Assembly: GCA_009840005.1 (NCBI GenBank)
Contig: VXOR01000035.1
Location: forward strand, 1-64,000
Direction of reading: 5' to 3'
Origin: Gemmatimonadota bacterium
GTDB taxonomy: Bacteria; Latescibacterota; UBA2968; UBA8231
Length of the DNA: 64,000 nt
The notes below the pieces were generated by a model. That model ran no database searches. It saw only the letters and a list, made by a program, of their open reading frames with translations, and had not been told where the DNA came from. Below, in pieces: positions 58,703 to 64,000 of this stretch. The number at the start of each line of letters is the position of its first letter. Within the stretch, counting starts at the first letter, position 1. The translations under genes and the position numbers were made by a program.

Positions 58703-59479
58703 ATGGATCTAGGACTGAAAGACAAAATTGCTCTGATAACTGGAGGGAGTCGGGGGATCGGCCGGGCGATTGCGTTGGCGCTGGCCAACGAGGGGTGCAA
58801 GGTGGCGATTTGCGCCCGCGACCAAGAGCCGCTCGAACGCGCATTGCAGCAGGTGCGAGCCACTGGGGCCGAAGCCATTGCCGAGGTCGCCGATGTGCGC
58901 TCGCGGCCGGAGGTGGAGGCTGTTGTCGCGCGCTGCGCCGCCGAGTGGGGAGGCGTGGATATCTTGGTCAACAATGTGGGCGGGGCGGCTGGAGAACAGA
59001 GCTTGATTGAAACTACTGATGAGGACTGGGAGGAAACCTTTGACCTAAACGTGTTCCACGCCGTGCGTACGACGCGGGCGGCCCTGCCCTACATGCGGCA
59101 GCGCGGCGGGGGCGCGGTTGTGATCGTCTCGTCGATCTCGGGGTGGAAGCCCGGGCCTAAGTCCCAATACGGAAGCGCGAAGGCCGCGGAGATTTTTCTC
59201 GCCGGTGCGCTAGCGCTGGAGTTGGCCGAATGCGGGGTGCGGGTCAACACGGTTGCGCCGGGGTCGATATTTTTCCCCGGCGGTGGGTGGGCGCGTTTTC
59301 AGGAGGAGCAGCCCGAGCACTTTGCCCAGTTTGTGGAACGGGAGTTTCCCGCTGGGCGCTTGGGGACGCCAGAAGAGGTGGCGGATGTGGTGGCGTTTCT
59401 GGTGTCCGAGCGCGCGAATTGGATCAATGGAGCGATGATTCCCGTAGATGGGGCACAGGGCCGGCCGACGGCGTTTTGA
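58703..59479 (+). CDS. Short-chain dehydrogenase/reductase
   Basis: The product (258 aa) has the cofactor motif LITGGSRGIGRAIALALANE, the NNVGGAAG segment and the catalytic Ser-Tyr-Lys (SSISGWKPGPKSQYGSAKAA). AAAGGAGGTCATAG precedes the ATG at 58703, directly after the oxidase stop, so the two are co-expressed. The substrate is unknown. The 3' end (59424-59479) overlaps the convergent WD40 gene by 56 nt. Confidence 0.9.
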   Translation: MDLGLKDKIALITGGSRGIGRAIALALANEGCKVAICARDQEPLERALQQVRATGAEAIAEVADVRSRPEVEAVVARCAAEWGGVDILVNNVGGAAGEQSLIETTDEDWEETFDLNVFHAVRTTRAALPYMRQRGGGAVVIVSSISGWKPGPKSQYGSAKAAEIFLAGALALELAECGVRVNTVAPGSIFFPGGGWARFQEEQPEHFAQFVEREFPAGRLGTPEEVADVVAFLVSERANWINGAMIPVDGAQGRPTAF

Positions 59480-62400
59480 CGGGTGGCTTCTCACTCGCAC
59501 CGCCATTTAACAGGCCGAACAAGTCGCCGAAGCTCAGCGACGGGTTGACCGTGATGGAGAAGGTCAACGTGGCGGCGGCTCCTGTGCTGTCCTGCGCCGT
59601 GTAGGTGACCTCAACGGCCCCATCGGTGGCAGCTTCGGGCGTGCCCGAAATTATCCGCGTGGCCGCGTCAAACGTCAAGCCCGCAGGCAAGTCGGAGACG
59701 CGGTACGTTATCTCGCCTTCACCGCCCGTAGCTTCCGGCAGTTGCAGAGCAGTAATCGTCGTACCAGCGGTGTATGCTTGGTCTTCGACCGCCCTGGCGA
59801 AACCGAAGGCTAGCTCGCCATTGAGCAGGTGAGTCCACTCAGATACATCCCATAGCAGAATTGTGCCATCATGGGACCCGGAAGCAAGGATCATCCCATC
59901 GGGCGAAAACAACACAGAACTGACAGAATGTGCATGCCCTTCAAGGGTGGCGATAGTAGTGCCCGTCGCCACGTCCCATAGCTCGACCGCACCCTCGTTC
60001 CAACCCGACCCTGAAGCCAGCGTTGCGCCGTCAGGCGAAAATGCCATGGATTCGACCCACCGCCCTTCAAGGGTGGCGGTAGTGGTACCCGTCGCTATGT
60101 CCCATAGCCTGACCTCGCTATCACGCGACCCGGAAGCCAGCGTGGCCCCGTCGGATAAAAACGACATTGAGACAGCCCCAGAAGTATGCCCTTCAAGGGT
60201 GGCGGTAGTGGTGCCCGTCGCTATGTCCCACAGCCTGATCTCGCCATCGTACGACCCGGAAGCGAGAGTCTTCCCATCGGGTGAAAACAATACAGAAGTG
60301 ATCCAATCTCTATGACCGGAAAGAGTGGCGATGGTTTGTCCTGTCGCTATGTTCCACAGCAGAATCGTGCCGTTCGCTGACCCGGAAGCGAGGGTCTTCC
60401 CATCGGGCGAAAGCAATACAGAAGTGACTCCATGCGTATGCTCAAAGGTGGCGGTAGTGATACGTGTCGCTACGTTCCATAGCCTAATCGTCCTATCCTG
60501 TCCCCCGGAAGCGAGAGTCCTCCCATCCGGTGAAAACGATACCGACGTGATCAGGCCCATATGGCCGGAGAGGGTGGCGATCTTTCGTCCCGTCGTCCCA
60601 TCCCATAGATTGATCGCCCCATCCCAGGCATAAGAATTGGAAGCCAGCGTTGTCCCGTCGGGGGAAAATGCCATGGTGGAGACCAAATACGTATGGCCGG
60701 AGAGAGTGGCGGCGTTTCCCGTCGCCACGTCCCATAGCTTGACCGTCCCATCCTCAGACGCGGAGGCGAAGGTTTTCCCATCCGGCGCAAACGACACGGA
60801 GCGAACCCGACCCGTATGGCCGGAGAGGGTGGCGATATTTTGTCCCGTCGCCACATCCCACAGCTTGACCGAGCCATCCCATGCCCCGGAGGCGAGGATG
60901 GCTCCATCGGGCGCAAACGACACGCAAAGGACCTGAGCCTCATGGCCCCTAAGGATGGCGGTAGTGGTGCCCGTCGCCGTGTTCCACAGCCTGACCGTAC
61001 CGTCCCCGGACGCGGAGGCGAGGGTTTTTCCGTCGGGCGCAAACGACACGGACTCGACCGCCTTCGTCTGCGTATGCCCTTCAAGGATGGCGGTAGTGGT
61101 GCCCGTCGCCACGTCCCATAACAGAATCGTGCCATTCTCTGCCCCGGAGGCGAGGGTTTTCCCATCGGGCGCAAACGATACCGAAGTGCCTGGAGCCGTA
61201 TGCTCTTCAAGGGTGGCGATACTGGTGTCCGTTGCTACGTCCCACAACTCGATTAGGGGACCACTTGCCCCGAAGGCGAGGGTTTTCCCATCGGGCGCAA
61301 ACGACACATATTTGACCCAACTCGTATGCTCTTCAAGGGTGGCGATATTGGTGCCCGTCGCCACATCCCATAGCTCGACCGCACCGTTGTTCCAACCCGA
61401 CCCTGAAGCCAGCGTTGTGCCGTCAGGCGAAAAGGACACCGAATTGACCAGCGTAGAGGGTAGCAACGCGAGTTCATTTGAGGTCGCTACTTCGTACAGC
61501 CAGATGCCAATGCCACTTGCCACAGCGAGGAATTGACCATCCGGTGAAAAGGCAACTGACCTGTCACCTGTACCAATGCGTCCTTTTCCCATGCGGAGAG
61601 CCGCGCCATCGGGTAAATGCCACGTCTGAAAGTTATCATTCGCAACTGATATGGTAGGTGTTCCAACGCCCACCGCGTTAAACGTCACAAGCTCAAGACC
61701 GGCGACAGATACCTCAACGGTGTTTGTTCCCGGATTGGGACCAAGGGTGAGGATACTCTGTGCCCTACCATCGGCATCGGTCCTCACCTCCTCCACAGTG
61801 AACCTTTCACCGATCTGACCATCACCTGAGATGACCGTAAACGTGACTAGAGTACCTTGCACGGGATTCTCGTTCTGATCTCTTACTTCAACGACGTAAG
61901 GATTCGCCAACTTTGCACCGGATGTGCCCTGCTGGTTATCTCCGGAGATTTTCACAAGCATTCGAGGACGAGGACCCGCCCACTCAGACACGTTCCACAG
62001 CTTGACCGTACCATCAAGTGACCCAGAAGCCAGCGTTGCCCCGTCGGGTGAAAACGACACCGAAAGAACCTGAGACGTATGGCCGAGGTCGGCGATGTTT
62101 TCTTTTGTTAAAGCATCCCACAGTTTGACCGTACCATCAAGTGACCCAGAAGCCAGCATTGTGCCGTTGGGCGCAAACGACACCGATGTGACCCCATCCT
62201 TATGGCCGGAGCGGGTGGCGATAGCTTGTCCTGTTGCAACGTTCCACAACTTGACCGTACCATCATTTGACCCGAAAGCCAGCGTTGCTCCGTCGGGTGA
62301 AAACGACACCGATGTGACCCAACTTGTATGCCCCTCAAGGGTGGCGATATTCGTTGCCATCGCCACATTCCACAGTTTGACCTTACCATCACCCGACCCG

Positions 62401-63911
62401 GAAGCAAGGGTTTTTCCGTTGGGCGCAAACGACACCGATGTGACCCAATCTGTATGTCCCTCAAGGGTGGCGATAATTTGTCCTGTCGCCACATTCCACA
62501 GTTTGACCGTGCCATCCTTAGAGCCGGAAGCGAGAGTCGTCCCATCAGGTGAAAACGATACCGTGAGCAGACCTGTATGCCCCTCAAGGGTGGCGATAGT
62601 TCGTCCTGTCGCAACGTTCCACAGCACTATCCCATTCCCTAAAGCGGAAGCGAGAGTCGTCCCATCAGGTGAAAACGAAGTAAAATGGGACCCTGGAGGG
62701 GTGGAAATAGCCGTTTCCATCTCTACGTTCCACAATTTGACCGTACCATCAAGTGACCCGGAAGCCAGCGTGGCCCCATCGGGTGAAAACGACACCGAAA
62801 GAACCTGAGACGTATGGCCAAGTAAGGTGGCGATTTGGTATGACGAAACTTCCACAAGGTCATAGGACGCATAGCGAACATTGCCATCCGTATCAATGAC
62901 TTTTACATGAATCGGACGCACGGCAGAGGTGATTTGGTAAGATGGAGTATCGTCGTCAAAATCGAGCTCAACGACGGCATCTTTTTTGCCCTCCAATCCA
63001 CGACACGTCTTTACTTCATGAAATCCGGCAGCCAAGCTCAGATCTCCTGAAGTAGTAAACAGGATAACTTGGTGAAGCCCATCTGGATCGCTGATCTGAA
63101 GTTTAACGGAGAAGCTGGTTGCACCTGCCGGGTATTCAGTTGCCGAAATAAGTTCGACAGTTGGCGGCTGTGCCTCTTCAATTGAGACTTCGGGATTGAA
63201 GTAGGGATGCACAGATAAGAATTCGGCGGCACACGCAGACAACGTAGGTTGTCCTGCGCCATACGACATGATGTACGAATTATCGCGGAAATCGTGCTCC
63301 AAGCCGAAGGCGTGTCCAAGTTCATGGGCCGCTGTTTCCCAGTCAGAATAGTCGTTCATTGACGCCGCACCACCATTTTTCCCCCACCTACCTCCTCTTG
63401 GTGTCGAACCACGACTATTGTCAATGACGGCGAGGTAAATGTTCGCATCAGTAGCAAACACCTGTCCAATCTCGCCAAATACAGCCTCATGTGAGTCGTC
63501 AAGATAGTAGCTATCGGGGTGTTGCCCATCTACGCGATGCACCAGCGGCTCGCCCTCGGCATCGGTTTCAACGCGGAAGGTCATGTCGCCGTATCCATGC
63601 GCCTGCATCTGCTCGGCATAAAATGTTTGAACTTGGCGAATTTCGTCCTTCATCTTCTGAACCACTTCAGCGCGATACGGGCGGTCGTTGGGCAAAAAAT
63701 AGATCAGCCGCACGGTACGGGGCTCGCCGACGTTCAGGTCTGCCAGCCGTTTGCCGGCTGCATAGGTATCGCGCTCCCACTGCTCGAAGTCGAGCGGCAG
63801 GTAGAAATGTACACTATCGGAGGGCGAGGGCGACGCATGGCCTACGGCCATCGGTGGGATCAAGAAACCGATAAACGCCCAAAAGACGGAACGAAGAACG
63901 GGGATTTTCAT
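59424..63911 (-). CDS. Giant secreted metalloprotease with three WD40 propellers and Ig-like domains
   Basis: The product (1495 aa) has a signal peptide (residues 1-24) and a zinc metalloprotease domain with HELGHAFGLEHD (196-207, HExxHxxGxxHD) and Met-turn SYIMSYG (M215). An Ig-like segment (about 250-355) precedes 7 WD40 blades (about 358-650). A bacterial Ig-like (BIG_1) domain with VEVRDQNENPVQGTLVTFTV follows (about 652-770). Next are 14 more WD40 blades (about 790-1360), enough for two further propellers, and finally a He_PIG-like domain (LPAGLTFDAATRIISGTP). The blades are near-identical (for example DGTVKLWNVATG). An AAGGAG RBS precedes the ATG. Such proteins bind or modify surfaces; substrate unknown. 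The 56-nt convergent overlap with the SDR gene is unusual. Confidence 0.9.
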   Translation of the reverse strand: MKIPVLRSVFWAFIGFLIPPMAVGHASPSPSDSVHFYLPLDFEQWERDTYAAGKRLADLNVGEPRTVRLIYFLPNDRPYRAEVVQKMKDEIRQVQTFYAEQMQAHGYGDMTFRVETDAEGEPLVHRVDGQHPDSYYLDDSHEAVFGEIGQVFATDANIYLAVIDNSRGSTPRGGRWGKNGGAASMNDYSDWETAAHELGHAFGLEHDFRDNSYIMSYGAGQPTLSACAAEFLSVHPYFNPEVSIEEAQPPTVELISATEYPAGATSFSVKLQISDPDGLHQVILFTTSGDLSLAAGFHEVKTCRGLEGKKDAVVELDFDDDTPSYQITSAVRPIHVKVIDTDGNVRYASYDLVEVSSYQIATLLGHTSQVLSVSFSPDGATLASGSLDGTVKLWNVEMETAISTPPGSHFTSFSPDGTTLASALGNGIVLWNVATGRTIATLEGHTGLLTVSFSPDGTTLASGSKDGTVKLWNVATGQIIATLEGHTDWVTSVSFAPNGKTLASGSGDGKVKLWNVAMATNIATLEGHTSWVTSVSFSPDGATLAFGSNDGTVKLWNVATGQAIATRSGHKDGVTSVSFAPNGTMLASGSLDGTVKLWDALTKENIADLGHTSQVLSVSFSPDGATLASGSLDGTVKLWNVSEWAGPRPRMLVKISGDNQQGTSGAKLANPYVVEVRDQNENPVQGTLVTFTVISGDGQIGERFTVEEVRTDADGRAQSILTLGPNPGTNTVEVSVAGLELVTFNAVGVGTPTISVANDNFQTWHLPDGAALRMGKGRIGTGDRSVAFSPDGQFLAVASGIGIWLYEVATSNELALLPSTLVNSVSFSPDGTTLASGSGWNNGAVELWDVATGTNIATLEEHTSWVKYVSFAPDGKTLAFGASGPLIELWDVATDTSIATLEEHTAPGTSVSFAPDGKTLASGAENGTILLWDVATGTTTAILEGHTQTKAVESVSFAPDGKTLASASGDGTVRLWNTATGTTTAILRGHEAQVLCVSFAPDGAILASGAWDGSVKLWDVATGQNIATLSGHTGRVRSVSFAPDGKTFASASEDGTVKLWDVATGNAATLSGHTYLVSTMAFSPDGTTLASNSYAWDGAINLWDGTTGRKIATLSGHMGLITSVSFSPDGRTLASGGQDRTIRLWNVATRITTATFEHTHGVTSVLLSPDGKTLASGSANGTILLWNIATGQTIATLSGHRDWITSVLFSPDGKTLASGSYDGEIRLWDIATGTTTATLEGHTSGAVSMSFLSDGATLASGSRDSEVRLWDIATGTTTATLEGRWVESMAFSPDGATLASGSGWNEGAVELWDVATGTTIATLEGHAHSVSSVLFSPDGMILASGSHDGTILLWDVSEWTHLLNGELAFGFARAVEDQAYTAGTTITALQLPEATGGEGEITYRVSDLPAGLTFDAATRIISGTPEAATDGAVEVTYTAQDSTGAAATLTFSITVNPSLSFGDLFGLLNGGASEKPPVKTPSAGPVPHLRESSLH

Positions 63912-64000
63912 GAGGTACGCTCCTTAATCAATGGTACGGTAATCGCACGGTTCTGAGGGGGTGGGGAGTGGCGACACTTCCTCGCTACCCGACAATTTAG

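Overview
This is a GC-rich (roughly 60 % by eye), densely coded bacterial window of about 74 features with short operons and many 1-8 nt start/stop overlaps. No rRNA, tRNA, CRISPR array or intact transposase was seen. The gene mix is a class I lysyl-tRNA synthetase, a sugar-linked bacterial microcompartment (BMC), a pair of phytanoyl-CoA dioxygenase-like genes, enolase-superfamily enzymes, a sugar-phosphate isomerase, a DUF6785-type membrane protein and a giant WD40 secreted protein. It resembles uncultured Latescibacterota/Poribacteria-type genomes; that placement is inference from gene content only.

Layout. 0-3.4 kb: toxin-antitoxin debris, then a 2-oxo acid dehydrogenase operon (E1 alpha, E1 beta, E2), the E2 lacking the usual catalytic motif. 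3.4-17.2 kb: housekeeping and envelope genes (ComEC, YhbY, RelE-type module, DUF72, LysRS-I, IF-1, TPR and NHL-propeller proteins, a large membrane protein, an M28 peptidase-AAC(3) fusion, a small HTH protein). 17.2-17.9 kb: a non-coding, hairpin-rich stretch with terminators. 17.9-19.0 kb: L-rhamnose mutarotase and a fumarylacetoacetate-hydrolase-family enzyme.

19.1-28.0 kb is the most interesting part: a BMC operon with its own promoter. It encodes a CoA-acylating aldehyde dehydrogenase and a PduL phosphotransacylase (both with encapsulation-type N-terminal helices), a pentamer vertex protein, one BMC-H, two BMC-T, one very unusual shell protein with FOUR BMC domains, a Cys-rich protein, and a DHDPS/NAL-family Schiff-base lyase. 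The lyase carries the same N-terminal mini-domain as the Cys-rich protein. An FAD oxidase and a second DHDPS-family enzyme follow. My model is an aldolase-driven compartment: a 2-keto(-3-deoxy) acid is cleaved to pyruvate plus an aldehyde inside the shell, and the aldehyde goes to acyl-CoA and acyl-phosphate. The rhamnose mutarotase and FAH-family gene next door fit a non-phosphorylative deoxysugar route.

28.0-32.2 kb is a lower-GC defence/toxin island: HNH nuclease, a two-gene type II Thoeris system (TM-macro effector plus TIR-like ThsB), a higA antitoxin beside an internally deleted higB, and a RelE/XRE pair. 32.3-45.8 kb: PcfJ-like protein, LON-domain protein, and a DtxR-family regulator divergent from a metal ABC transporter whose two permeases both carry fused DtxR-like C-termini. 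A DtxR-type palindrome lies inside the transporter promoter. Then come YciH, two PhyH-family genes, an enolase-superfamily enzyme, an ArsI-like lyase with SigZ, another toxin-antitoxin pair and fructose-bisphosphatase. 45.9-54.8 kb: sugar isomerase, truncated Rpn-type gene, Nramp-related transporter, then a second defence block (1330-aa nuclease-methyltransferase, ATPase, TOPRIM protein). 54.9-64.0 kb: a eukaryote-type HisA, an enolase-superfamily enzyme and RsmD; then a sarcosine/N-methyltryptophan-oxidase-like enzyme with an SDR; and a 1495-aa secreted metalloprotease with 21 WD40 repeats.
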